Source: Rubrobacter sp.
GTDB lineage: Bacteria > Actinomycetota > Rubrobacteria > Rubrobacterales > Rubrobacteraceae
Reading direction: 5' to 3'
DNA: 39,378 nucleotides
NCBI GenBank assembly: GCA_016781885.1
Contig: JADDPM010000001.1
Coordinates: 1 to 39,378 of the forward strand
This document shows positions 7,417 to 14,629 of this stretch, piece by piece. Position 1 is the stretch's first letter. Every line of letters starts with the position of its first letter. Both the position numbers and the translations under genes were made by a program. The notes beneath the pieces were generated by a model. It saw only the letters and a list, made by a program, of their open reading frames with translations. It was not told the DNA's origin and ran no database searches.

Positions 7417-7859
7417 GCATACGGGACGACATCTCGCGCGACACAAAGGAGGGGATGAAGGGCCGGGACAGGCCCCGCGTCGAGGCCCTTCGCATGCTCA
7501 GCTCTGCGCTGAAGAACGCCGAGATCGAGGAGGGTAGACCCCTCAGCGAGGAAGAGGAGATGGCGATCCTCAGGCGCCAGCTAAAACAGCGCGAGGAGTC
7601 CGCCGAGGCTTTCCGAAAGGCCGGACGCGAGGAGCAGGCCCGGGCCGAGGAGGCGGAGGCGGAAATCATACGCGGCTATCTCCCCGCTCCGCTCTCCGAC
7701 GAGGAGTTGAAGACGATCGTCGAGGAGGCGATAAACGAGACGGGTGCGACGAGCATGCGGGAGATGGGTACCGTGATGGGCCGGGCGAATGCGATCGCCG
7801 GGAACCGGGCGGACGGTAGGAGGCTCTCCCAGCTCGTGCGGACACGGTTGCAGGGGTAG
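7413..7859 (+). CDS. yqeY: GatB/YqeY domain protein
   Basis: This 148-residue protein matches stand-alone YqeY proteins, which share the tRNA-binding tail domain of the amidotransferase subunit GatB. Typical segments are MKGRDRPRVEALRMLSSALK, the EEEMAILRRQLKQREES helix, the EIIRGYLPAPLSDEEL hinge, and the C-terminal MGRANAIAGNRADGRRLSQLV. The molecular role is not settled for the family; a link to tRNA or translation is inferred from the domain. The start is GTG overlapping the HIT stop. The stop codon TAG is part of a TAGAAT box that may drive phoH. Confidence 0.92.
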   Translation: MSIRDDISRDTKEGMKGRDRPRVEALRMLSSALKNAEIEEGRPLSEEEEMAILRRQLKQREESAEAFRKAGREEQARAEEAEAEIIRGYLPAPLSDEELKTIVEEAINETGATSMREMGTVMGRANAIAGNRADGRRLSQLVRTRLQG

Positions 7860-7862
7860 AAT
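7857..7862 (+). promoter_or_regulatory. Possible -10 box upstream of phoH
   Basis: TAGAAT overlaps the yqeY stop codon. Transcription would start near 7869, giving phoH a leader of about 35 nt that contains the AGGAGG site at 7888-7893. No good -35 is visible, so this is tentative. Confidence 0.4.
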
Positions 7863-7903
7863 GCAGGCGCGATACAAGGTTAGACCGAGGAGGGAGCACG
7901 GAC

Positions 7904-8875
7904 ATTACTTCTAGCAATCAGGTAGAGGCCAAGCTGGTCGTGCCGCCGGGGCGGATGCTGGAGGTCTTTGGAGACCGGGACGCGGTGTTGCGGCGGGTCG
8001 AGGAGCTCGTGGAGTGCGAGGTGATCGTGCGGGGAAACGAGATCCTCTTGCACGGCGACGAGGCCGCGGTCGAGAGAGCCGAGGCGGTCTTCGACGGGCT
8101 CGTGGGCCTCGCGGAGGCCGGTAATCACCCGACGCCCGAGACTGCCGAGCGGCTCTACAGGATGGGTGCCGGCGGGGGCGGTAAGGAGGTCTTAGGTGAC
8201 GTCATCGTCTCGCATCGGGGACGTCGCGTGGCGCCGAAGACCCGTAACCAGAAGGCCTATACCGACGCCATTCGCCAGAACCAGGTCGTCTTCGGTAGCG
8301 GGCCGGCGGGGACCGGGAAGACTTACCTCGCGGTGGCCCTGGCGGTCGATGCGCTCAACAGGGGAGAGGTCACCAGGATCATCCTGACCCGGCCGGCGGT
8401 CGAGGCGGGGGAGTCGCTCGGATTTTTACCAGGAGACGTGATGGCGAAGGTCGACCCGTACTTCAGGCCGCTCTATGACGCCCTATATGAGATGATCGAT
8501 CCGGCCAAGTTCCAGGCGCACCTGGAGCGGGGTATAATCGAGATCGCACCTTTGGCGTTCATGAGAGGCCGTACCTTGAACGACGCGTTCGTCATCTTGG
8601 ATGAGGCGCAGAACACGACGCCGCAGCAGATGAAGATGTTCCTCACGCGGCTCGGTTTCGGCTCGAAGATGGTCATAACCGGGGATACAACCCAGGTAGA
8701 CCTGCCGAAGGGGACGTCGAGCGGTCTGGAGGACGCCCAGAGGAAACTTACTGGCGTCGAGGGCGTCTCCTTCGTACGCCTCAAGCGCGACGACATCGTG
8801 CGTAGCGACCTCGTAATGCGGATCGTGGACGCCTACGAGGTAGTGGCCGGCGAGCCCTCCGGGGTCAGGGGATAG
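7904..8875 (+). CDS. phoH: PhoH family ATPase/RNA-metabolism protein, probable AUU start
   Basis: This protein (323 residues from the start proposed here) is PhoH-like: an N-terminal KH-like part followed by a P-loop ATPase with GPAGTGKT (133-140) and VILDEAQN (230-237). PhoH proteins are linked to RNA metabolism and rRNA maturation with YbeY, whose gene is nearby. The first standard codon is GTG at 7940, but it has no Shine-Dalgarno. An AGGAGGGAG run (7888-7896) lies 7-10 nt before ATT at 7904, and the extra 12 residues (ending in EAKLVV) look like the usual family start before PPGRMLEVFG. I therefore prefer an AUU start, a rare initiation codon known from infC; GTG 7940 is the fallback. The HD-domain gene follows after 18 bases. 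Confidence 0.9.
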   Translation: MTSSNQVEAKLVVPPGRMLEVFGDRDAVLRRVEELVECEVIVRGNEILLHGDEAAVERAEAVFDGLVGLAEAGNHPTPETAERLYRMGAGGGGKEVLGDVIVSHRGRRVAPKTRNQKAYTDAIRQNQVVFGSGPAGTGKTYLAVALAVDALNRGEVTRIILTRPAVEAGESLGFLPGDVMAKVDPYFRPLYDALYEMIDPAKFQAHLERGIIEIAPLAFMRGRTLNDAFVILDEAQNTTPQQMKMFLTRLGFGSKMVITGDTTQVDLPKGTSSGLEDAQRKLTGVEGVSFVRLKRDDIVRSDLVMRIVDAYEVVAGEPSGVRG

Positions 8876-8893
8876 GCGGTCCCGGGGGCGGAG

Positions 8894-10468
8894 ATGAGCG
8901 AAGAAAACGGAAACCCGGACCGAGAAGCGCCCGCTAGCGTACCAGCGGACATGAACGCGGACGCGTCCACGAACGGCTCGCCCGCCAGGAAGCAGGAGGA
9001 GTTCCACCGGCCGCCGACGCGGCTGGAGAAGCTGCGAGCCAAGCTCGAGGTAGTGCCCCCAAGGCGGTTCTACGTGGGGTTGGTCCTCGCCATGTGGGCC
9101 TCACTGACGCTCCTGATCGGGGTGGACCTGCGCACAGTCACTGTGCCTAACCCGAACCCCTGGACCATGTTTCTGGGGGTCGGGATAGTGGTGGCGACCG
9201 AGATGTGGGTTATCTGGTATTTCCTGGAGCGGTTCGGAAAGAAGATCCTCCGGGCCAACGCTCTCATCCGCATCCTGCTCGCGGCCTCGCTTTTGATCCT
9301 CTTCACCGCGCTCGCCAGGATCTTCGTCTTGCTTTCGCTCCCGCCATACCTCATCCCGCTTGCAGGTTTGAGCATCCTCGGCACCATCCTCCTGGGGCCT
9401 CGGTTGATGTTCGTTATGGTCGTCATCACGAGCGTCAACGTCGGCATCATCGCGGACAGCGATTTCTTTCTTACTTCGGCGCTCCTACTGACGTCGGGGT
9501 TTGCGATCTACACGGTTCTGCGAGTGGGGCCACGGATAGAGCTATTGCGAGCCGGGCTGCTCATCGCCCTCGTCTCCGGGGTAGTTATGTTCGCGGTCGC
9601 CCTGATCGGGGGCGGCACCCTGAGGTTCGCAGCAGAGCTCGGCGGGATAGGGCTCGCCAACGGCCTCCTCTCCCTGATGCTCGCGATGGTCCTCTTGCCG
9701 CTTCTGGAGAACACGTTTAATATTCTCACGCCCCAGAAGCTCCTGGAGCTCTCCGACACGGGCCATCCCCTTCTGCAGAAGCTTCTGCGCGGCGCGACGG
9801 GGACCTTTACCCACTCTATGCAGGTCGGCTACCTTGCCGAGCACGCCGCGGAGCGCATAGGGGCAGACCCCCTGCTCGCGCGCGTGGGCGCTTACTACCA
9901 CGACGTCGGCAAGCTCGAGCATCCCAACTACTTTATAGAGAATCAGATCTCGCGTATAAACCCGCACACGACCCTCACCCCTGTCCTCTCCGCCCGGATC
10001 ATCAAACGCCACGTGAAGGACGGCGTGGAGCTCGGGCACGAGTGGAATCTGCCTCAAGAGGTACTGGACATGATCGCCGAACACCACGGCACGACCCGCA
10101 TCGAGTACTTCTACCGCACGGCCCTTCAGGATGCCGCCGCCAACGGCGCGACCGTCAACGAGACAGACTTCCGCTACCCGGGTCCCCGCCCGAAGAGCAA
10201 GGAGGCCGGCATCCTTATGCTCGCCGACTCCATAGAAGCGACCGTGAAGTCGCTCGACAAACCGACCCCCAAACGTATCGGGGACATCGTCAGCGGCACC
10301 ATTCGGGGCAAGCTCGAGGACGGCCAGTTCGACGAGTGCGAGCTGACGATGCGCGAGATCCACGAGACCGGCGAGGCCATCCTCGAAGCCCTCATAGGCT
10401 TTATAGGCCCCCGGATCGAGTACCCCGAAGCCCCCGCCGAAAAAACCCCTCCTTCCCCAACCCCCTGA
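8894..10468 (+). CDS. Membrane HD-domain phosphodiesterase (PgpH/YqfF type, short form)
   Basis: This 524-residue protein has a cytoplasmic, charged N-terminus of about 57 residues, then seven or so membrane segments (about 59-275), then a C-terminal HD domain. Metal-binding signatures are FTHSMQVGYLAEHAA (H307), YYHDVGK (HD at 336-337) and AEHHGTT. This matches PgpH-type enzymes, which hydrolyse c-di-AMP to pApA at the membrane. Known PgpH proteins are about 700 residues because a large extracytoplasmic 7TMR-HDED domain follows a first helix; here it is replaced by a very short loop after the first helix. The position between phoH and ybeY is the same as yqfF in Bacillus, supporting the assignment. 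Substrate is inferred from the family. Confidence 0.88.
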   Translation: MSEENGNPDREAPASVPADMNADASTNGSPARKQEEFHRPPTRLEKLRAKLEVVPPRRFYVGLVLAMWASLTLLIGVDLRTVTVPNPNPWTMFLGVGIVVATEMWVIWYFLERFGKKILRANALIRILLAASLLILFTALARIFVLLSLPPYLIPLAGLSILGTILLGPRLMFVMVVITSVNVGIIADSDFFLTSALLLTSGFAIYTVLRVGPRIELLRAGLLIALVSGVVMFAVALIGGGTLRFAAELGGIGLANGLLSLMLAMVLLPLLENTFNILTPQKLLELSDTGHPLLQKLLRGATGTFTHSMQVGYLAEHAAERIGADPLLARVGAYYHDVGKLEHPNYFIENQISRINPHTTLTPVLSARIIKRHVKDGVELGHEWNLPQEVLDMIAEHHGTTRIEYFYRTALQDAAANGATVNETDFRYPGPRPKSKEAGILMLADSIEATVKSLDKPTPKRIGDIVSGTIRGKLEDGQFDECELTMREIHETGEAILEALIGFIGPRIEYPEAPAEKTPPSPTP

Positions 10469-10473
10469 GGCCG

Positions 10474-10893
10474 ATGACATTCTCCGTTGCCGTCGTGGAC
10501 GAGGTCGGGTACGACGGACTCACCCCCGAGCGGGCCACACAGCTTTGCATAGCCGCCTTCTTCGCCCGCGGCCTCGATGTGAACCGTATGGGTGAGGTCT
10601 CGGTCGCACTAGTGTCCCTGAACGTAATTCATGAGTTGAACCTGAAGTACAGGAACATAGACTCTCCGACCGACGTGTTGAGCTTCGAGATAGACGGGCC
10701 GTATGGGGAGATGGTTGGTGAGATCGTGGTAGCGCCCGAGTATGTGCGTTCCGACCGGGCCGGGGTCGAGGAGTTGGCGATCCACGGGGCGTTGCACCTT
10801 GCGGGAATGGACCACGGGGACGAGTTCGAGGGGACGGAGATGGCAGCTGTTCAGGAGATCGTATTGGGGGAGACCGGTGTTCGGGAGCGATAA
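10474..10893 (+). CDS. ybeY: Endoribonuclease YbeY (rRNA maturation factor)
   Basis: This 139-residue metalloprotein matches YbeY, a single-strand endoribonuclease needed for 16S rRNA 3'-end maturation and ribosome quality control. The zinc site HGALHLAGMDH gives histidines 104, 108 and 114, and SPTDVLSFE (64-72) is the conserved core strand. The ATG at 10474 is 5 bases after the stop of the HD-domain gene. A much longer reading frame in this phase runs back into that gene but is not YbeY-like. The phoH-yqfF-ybeY order supports the function. The 3' end overlaps the start of the next gene. Confidence 0.94.
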   Translation: MTFSVAVVDEVGYDGLTPERATQLCIAAFFARGLDVNRMGEVSVALVSLNVIHELNLKYRNIDSPTDVLSFEIDGPYGEMVGEIVVAPEYVRSDRAGVEELAIHGALHLAGMDHGDEFEGTEMAAVQEIVLGETGVRER

Positions 10894-11632
10894 GAAAGGA
10901 GGCACGAAGGGTACGAAGCCCGTGAAGGGGCAGCAGGGAGTTGCGCGCTCCTTCAACCACGCTTACCGGGGACTGGTCTACGCGGTGCGTACCCAGCGCA
11001 ACATGCGTTTTCACGTGGTCGCGTCGGCGGTCGTCCTGGTATTGAGCCTGCTCGTCGGGGCGAGCAGGCTAGAGCTGGCGCTGCTCGTGCTCGTCATCGC
11101 GGCCGTCTTCGTTACCGAGATGCTCAATACGGCCCTGGAGTTTACGGTGGACCTCGTAACTCGCGAGTATCATCCGCTCGCCAAGCTTGCCAAGGACGTC
11201 TCGGCGGGGGCCGTGCTCGTAACCAGCATCGCGGCGGTCGCAGTAGGGTACCTGATCCTGGGCGACGACCTAGGTCCTTTCTCACTAGAAACGCTGGAGC
11301 GTGTCCGTCGCTCTCCGGCTCACCTGACGCTGGTCGCGCTCGTGCTCGTGGCGATAGCCGTGCTCCTCGTAAAGGCGCTCACCCGCGCCCCGAACGCCTT
11401 CCTTGGCGGGATGCCCTCCGGGCATGCGGCGGTCTCGTTCGCCGGTTGGGTCGCGGCAAGCTTCATTGCAGCAGAGGGACACTACGCGGGTCTCATCTCC
11501 CTCATAACCCTCCTCATGGCCCTGCTGGTCTGCCAGAGCCGCGTCGAAGCCGGTATCCATACTACCTACCAGGTGACGGCCGGCGCTGCCATAGGCATCC
11601 TCCTCGCCGTGGCCGTCTTCCAACTCCTCTAG
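10877..11632 (+). CDS. dgkA: Diacylglycerol/undecaprenol kinase fused to a PAP2 phosphatase
   Basis: This 251-residue membrane protein joins two enzymes. Residues 21-128 are a DgkA kinase with the signature EMLNTALEFTVD (81-92) and AKDVSAGAVL; in Gram-positives this kinase phosphorylates undecaprenol. Residues 145-251 are a PAP2 acid phosphatase with KALTRAP, PSGHA (180-184) and SRVEAGIH (His 228). The usual terminal Asp of the third PAP2 motif is replaced by Gln (YQV), as often Glu in such fusions. Together they could interconvert undecaprenol, its phosphate and pyrophosphate in the lipid carrier cycle. I chose GTG 10877 with GGGGGAG just upstream; GTG 10922 is an alternative. It overlaps ybeY by 17 bases, and cdd follows on its own promoter. 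Confidence 0.9.
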   Translation: MFGSDKKGGTKGTKPVKGQQGVARSFNHAYRGLVYAVRTQRNMRFHVVASAVVLVLSLLVGASRLELALLVLVIAAVFVTEMLNTALEFTVDLVTREYHPLAKLAKDVSAGAVLVTSIAAVAVGYLILGDDLGPFSLETLERVRRSPAHLTLVALVLVAIAVLLVKALTRAPNAFLGGMPSGHAAVSFAGWVAASFIAAEGHYAGLISLITLLMALLVCQSRVEAGIHTTYQVTAGAAIGILLAVAVFQLL

Positions 11633-11727
11633 CCGGCTCCGGGGCTTGCAAATAAATTACAAGCGAATACAAGAAACGGTCTTCTGTTCAGAATCGAACT
11701 ACCACTTCTAGTCTCTGACTCCGACCT

Positions 11728-11756
11728 TTGGTGCAACGCCCCGGCTCCGGTAGAAT
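11728..11756 (+). promoter_or_regulatory. cdd promoter, leaderless
   Basis: TTGGTG (11728-11733) and TAGAAT (11751-11756) are separated by exactly 17 nt. The ATG of cdd follows the -10 box after 7 nt with no Shine-Dalgarno. This is the clearest of the leaderless promoters in the window. The preceding 11633-11727 stretch is AT-richer and holds only a weak 5-bp hairpin. Confidence 0.65.
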
Positions 11757-11763
11757 CAACCGC

Positions 11764-12159
11764 ATGGACCTGACTAACCTTATCGAAGCCGCGCGTGCCG
11801 CCTCCGGCAAGTCTTACGCTCCCTACAGCAACTTCCGGGTCGGAGCGGCGCTCCTGGCCGCAAACGGAGAGATATACGCCGGCTGCAACGTCGAGAACGC
11901 CTCCTATGGCCTGAGCATGTGCGCCGAGCGCACAGCCATCTTCGCAATGTTCGCCAACGCCATGGATGAGGACGAACGCAAGATCCGCGTGGTCGCGGTC
12001 GTAAGCCCGGACGCGGCGCCCTGCCTCCCGTGTGGGGCCTGCCGACAGGTATTGCGGGAGTTCGGGTGCGAGGAGGTCGTAGTGGAGGAAGGCGCGGGGA
12101 TTCGACGGTACCCGTTCGCGGAGTTGCTTCCGCACGCCTTCGGTTCGGAGGCGCTGTAA
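11764..12159 (+). CDS. cdd: Cytidine deaminase
   Basis: This 131-residue enzyme is the small tetrameric type of cytidine deaminase, converting cytidine or deoxycytidine to uridine or deoxyuridine in pyrimidine salvage. The zinc site is complete: SMCAERTAIF (Cys 53, catalytic Glu 55) and PCGACRQ (Cys 90 and 93). The substrate segment YSNFRVGAAL and NVENASYG are present. The ATG is 7 nt behind TAGAAT, so translation is probably leaderless. The stop TAA shares its last base with the era ATG. Order dgkA-cdd-era is the same as in Bacillus. Confidence 0.96.
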   Translation: MDLTNLIEAARAASGKSYAPYSNFRVGAALLAANGEIYAGCNVENASYGLSMCAERTAIFAMFANAMDEDERKIRVVAVVSPDAAPCLPCGACRQVLREFGCEEVVVEEGAGIRRYPFAELLPHAFGSEAL

Positions 12160-13064
12160 TGCAAGCTGGCACGAACGGTTTCAAGAGCGGCTTCATCGCG
12201 GTCGTAGGAAGGCCGAATGTCGGGAAGTCTACGCTGGTCAACCGGCTCGTCGGGGCGAAGGTCTCCATTACCTCGCCCCGGGCCCAGACTACGCGCAGCC
12301 CGATCCGGGGCGTCCGCAATGGCCAGGGGTACCAGGCGGTCTTCGTGGATACTCCTGGCTCCCAGAAACCCCGCGACACTCTTAGGAACCGCATGCAGCA
12401 ACAGGTCCTCGACAGCCTCTCCGAGTCCGACGTCGTGCTCGTACTCTTCGACGCGGCACAGGTGCAAGGGGCTCTCGGTACAGGCGACCGATACGTGGCC
12501 CGGCTCGTTTCCGAAGCTGGGACGCCTGCTATTGCCTGTCTGAACAAGGTGGACCTCCTGCGTGACCCGTCCGAGGCCTTCCCGGTCATCGAGGAGATCT
12601 CCGGGCTCGCGAAGTACGAGGACGTCTTCCTCTTGAGCGCGAAGCAGGGCCTCAACGTCAGGCCTCTTATAGAGACGGTGATCGGACTGTTACCGTCCGG
12701 TCCCCGCTACTTCCCGGAGGGGACGGTAACGGACTACCCGGAGTCGCTGGTGCTCGCCGAGTACGTTCGGGAGAAGGCGCTCGCCGTGCTGCGCGAGGAG
12801 GTGCCGCACGCCGTCGCCGTCGAGATAGACGAGGTCGAGCGCAAGGACAACGTTACGATCGTCTACGCTATCATCCACGTCGAGAGGGCGTCGCAGCGCA
12901 TGATTGTGCTCGGCAAACACGGCAAGACCATCAAGCTGATCGGCACCGAGGCCCGCCGCGATGTCGAACGTCTCCTCGGCACCCGCATCTACCTCAACTT
13001 GAAGGTAAAGATTACTCCTGGCTGGCGGAACGACCCGCGGTTCCTGGAGCGGTTGGGGTTATAA
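12159..13064 (+). CDS. era: GTPase Era
   Basis: This 301-residue protein is Era, which binds the 3' end of 16S rRNA and guides 30S assembly. The GTPase domain has GRPNVGKST (17-25), the switch region RAQTTRSPIRG, DTPG (64-67) and NKVD (129-132). The C-terminal KH domain has RMIVLGKHGKTIKLIGTEAR. A longer reading frame extends upstream inside cdd in another phase and is not Era-like; the ATG at 12159, overlapping the cdd stop by one base, is the natural start. YbeY, PhoH and Era all act in rRNA maturation and are clustered here. The stop codon overlaps a TATAAT sequence. Confidence 0.96.
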   Translation: MQAGTNGFKSGFIAVVGRPNVGKSTLVNRLVGAKVSITSPRAQTTRSPIRGVRNGQGYQAVFVDTPGSQKPRDTLRNRMQQQVLDSLSESDVVLVLFDAAQVQGALGTGDRYVARLVSEAGTPAIACLNKVDLLRDPSEAFPVIEEISGLAKYEDVFLLSAKQGLNVRPLIETVIGLLPSGPRYFPEGTVTDYPESLVLAEYVREKALAVLREEVPHAVAVEIDEVERKDNVTIVYAIIHVERASQRMIVLGKHGKTIKLIGTEARRDVERLLGTRIYLNLKVKITPGWRNDPRFLERLGL

Positions 13065-13065
13065 T
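13060..13065 (+). promoter_or_regulatory. Possible -10 box upstream of deoC
   Basis: A perfect TATAAT overlaps the era stop codon. Transcription would begin near 13072, giving a leader of about 44 nt to the deoC start. No good -35 hexamer is visible 16-18 nt upstream. Confidence 0.45.
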
Positions 13066-13115
13066 CCGGTCTGTAGCAGAGGCTGTGGACGTTTTTATTC
13101 CGAGGAGCGTGACCC

Positions 13116-13823
13116 GTGGGCATGAGGGTGCGGGAGTTTGCGAAGACCGTGGATCATACCCTCCTCAAACCGGACTCGGCGGAGACTGACGTGCGGCGGT
13201 TGTGCGAGGAGGCGGCGCACCACCACTTCGCGGCGGTGTGCGTGCTGCCGTGCTATGTAAGGCTCGCTTCGCGGGAGTTGCGCGGGACGGACGTGAAGGT
13301 GGCGACGGTGATCTCCTTTCCCTTTGGGGCGGATACGACAGCGGTTAAAGCGGCGGCGGTGCGTGATGCGATCCAGGGCGGGGCTGTCGAACTCGACGTG
13401 GTGATGAACGTCTCGAAGTTCCTCTCGGGGGATTTCGGATACGTGGCGGATGAGCTGAAGAGCCTCAACGGCGAGGTCGGGGCGGTGGCGATGAACAACG
13501 GGCTCAACGACGCCGTGTTAAAGGTCATTGTCGAGACGGGATATCTCTCGGACAAGATGAAGCGGCTGGCTGTCCAGATCGTGGCCGCCAGCGGCGCGGA
13601 TTTTATCAAGACCTCGACCGGCTTCGGACCCGTCGGGGCCACCACGGAGGACATCGCGCTTCTCAGGCAGGAGGCCCCCGAGGGGCTTGCGGTAAAGGCC
13701 GCCGGGGGGATACGGACGCTGGAGGACGCCCTGGATCTGCTTAACGCCGGGGCGTCGAGGATCGGGGCGAGCGGGAGCGTGGAGATCATGCGGGAGGCCG
13801 AAGATGGCGGTCTACAAGAGTAA
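13116..13823 (+). CDS. deoC: Deoxyribose-phosphate aldolase
   Basis: This 235-residue enzyme matches class I DeoC, which splits 2-deoxyribose 5-phosphate into glyceraldehyde 3-phosphate and acetaldehyde in nucleoside catabolism. The Schiff-base lysine is in FIKTSTGFG (Lys 165). The helper residues are the Asp in VELDVVMNV (94) and the Lys in LAVKAAGGIR (194). GTG is the start, with GAGGAG 8 nt upstream; an ATG two codons later is possible. The gene sits between era and recO and overlaps the recO start by 20 bases. Functionally it fits with cdd nearby in nucleoside salvage. Confidence 0.95.
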   Translation: MGMRVREFAKTVDHTLLKPDSAETDVRRLCEEAAHHHFAAVCVLPCYVRLASRELRGTDVKVATVISFPFGADTTAVKAAAVRDAIQGGAVELDVVMNVSKFLSGDFGYVADELKSLNGEVGAVAMNNGLNDAVLKVIVETGYLSDKMKRLAVQIVAASGADFIKTSTGFGPVGATTEDIALLRQEAPEGLAVKAAGGIRTLEDALDLLNAGASRIGASGSVEIMREAEDGGLQE

Positions 13824-14580
13824 GGGTATAGTCTTGCGCTCGATCCGCTACGGCGAGGCCGACCGCATCCTGGACCTCTACACTCGGGACTCCGGCCTCG
13901 TCTCGGCGATAGCCAAAGGTATCCGGCGCACCAAGTCGCGCTTCGGTGGCCGTCTCGAACCGCTGTCGTGCGTGGATTTCCTCGCCTATGAGGGCCGTAC
14001 TCTAGATACCGTAACTCAAGTCGAGGTCTTGCGCTCCTTCCACGGCGTGCGCGAAAACTTGAAGCGCCTCAAAGCGGCGGGCGGCATGATCTCCGCCGTC
14101 CGGGCTCTCTCCGGGGGAGACGAGGCTGACCGCCGGGTCTTCAACCTCCTCTACCACGCCCTCGACGCCCTTGAGAGCCGCGAGACAGACTTTGACGCCG
14201 TAGGCTCGGCCTTCGCCCTGAAGCTCTCGATCCTCGCTGGCTACACCCCTCGGCTCGACGCCTGCGTAAGCTGCGAGCGTGACCTCGCCGAGGTCACCGG
14301 CGAAGGCCCTCTCTACTTCGCCCCGCCTTTGGGTGGCGTACTCTGCGCCGGGTGCCGCTCCCCGAGCCGCGAGGCCGGTCTTGTCGGGGACTCCTTCCCC
14401 TTGTCGCCGGATACTCTCGCCGCGCTGCAAGACCTCGTGGTACGCCCTATCCGGGAGGTAGCCGTGGAGGATGGACTAGAGGAGAGCGTCCGACGGGTCG
14501 TCTCCGCGCACGTCCTCGCCCACGCCCCCGGCAACGCTTCCTTCGCCGCTCCCGACCGCCGCACGCTTCGCCCAGCATGA
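13804..14580 (+). CDS. recO: DNA repair protein RecO
   Basis: This 258-residue protein is RecO, a mediator that loads RecA on gaps by binding RecR and single-strand DNA or SSB. The N-terminal OB fold begins KSKGIVLRSIRYGEADRI. The C-terminal helical part has the four-cysteine zinc site, Cys 154/157 (ACVSC) and 181/184 (CAGC). The length is in the usual range. The ATG lies inside the end of deoC (20-base overlap), with the purine stretch of deoC as a possible ribosome site. era-recO neighbourhood is ancient; deoC inserted between them is a variation. Confidence 0.93.
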   Translation: MAVYKSKGIVLRSIRYGEADRILDLYTRDSGLVSAIAKGIRRTKSRFGGRLEPLSCVDFLAYEGRTLDTVTQVEVLRSFHGVRENLKRLKAAGGMISAVRALSGGDEADRRVFNLLYHALDALESRETDFDAVGSAFALKLSILAGYTPRLDACVSCERDLAEVTGEGPLYFAPPLGGVLCAGCRSPSREAGLVGDSFPLSPDTLAALQDLVVRPIREVAVEDGLEESVRRVVSAHVLAHAPGNASFAAPDRRTLRPA

Positions 14581-14629
14581 GGGAGAGAACCCCAGAAACG
14601 ACCAAGCCCCCGGCGCGGTGGGCCTCGAG

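Noticed and set aside
7861..7914. 17-codon leader peptide upstream of phoH
   Set aside because: Its ATG lies inside the -10 box, so it would not be transcribed from that promoter, and it has no ribosome site.
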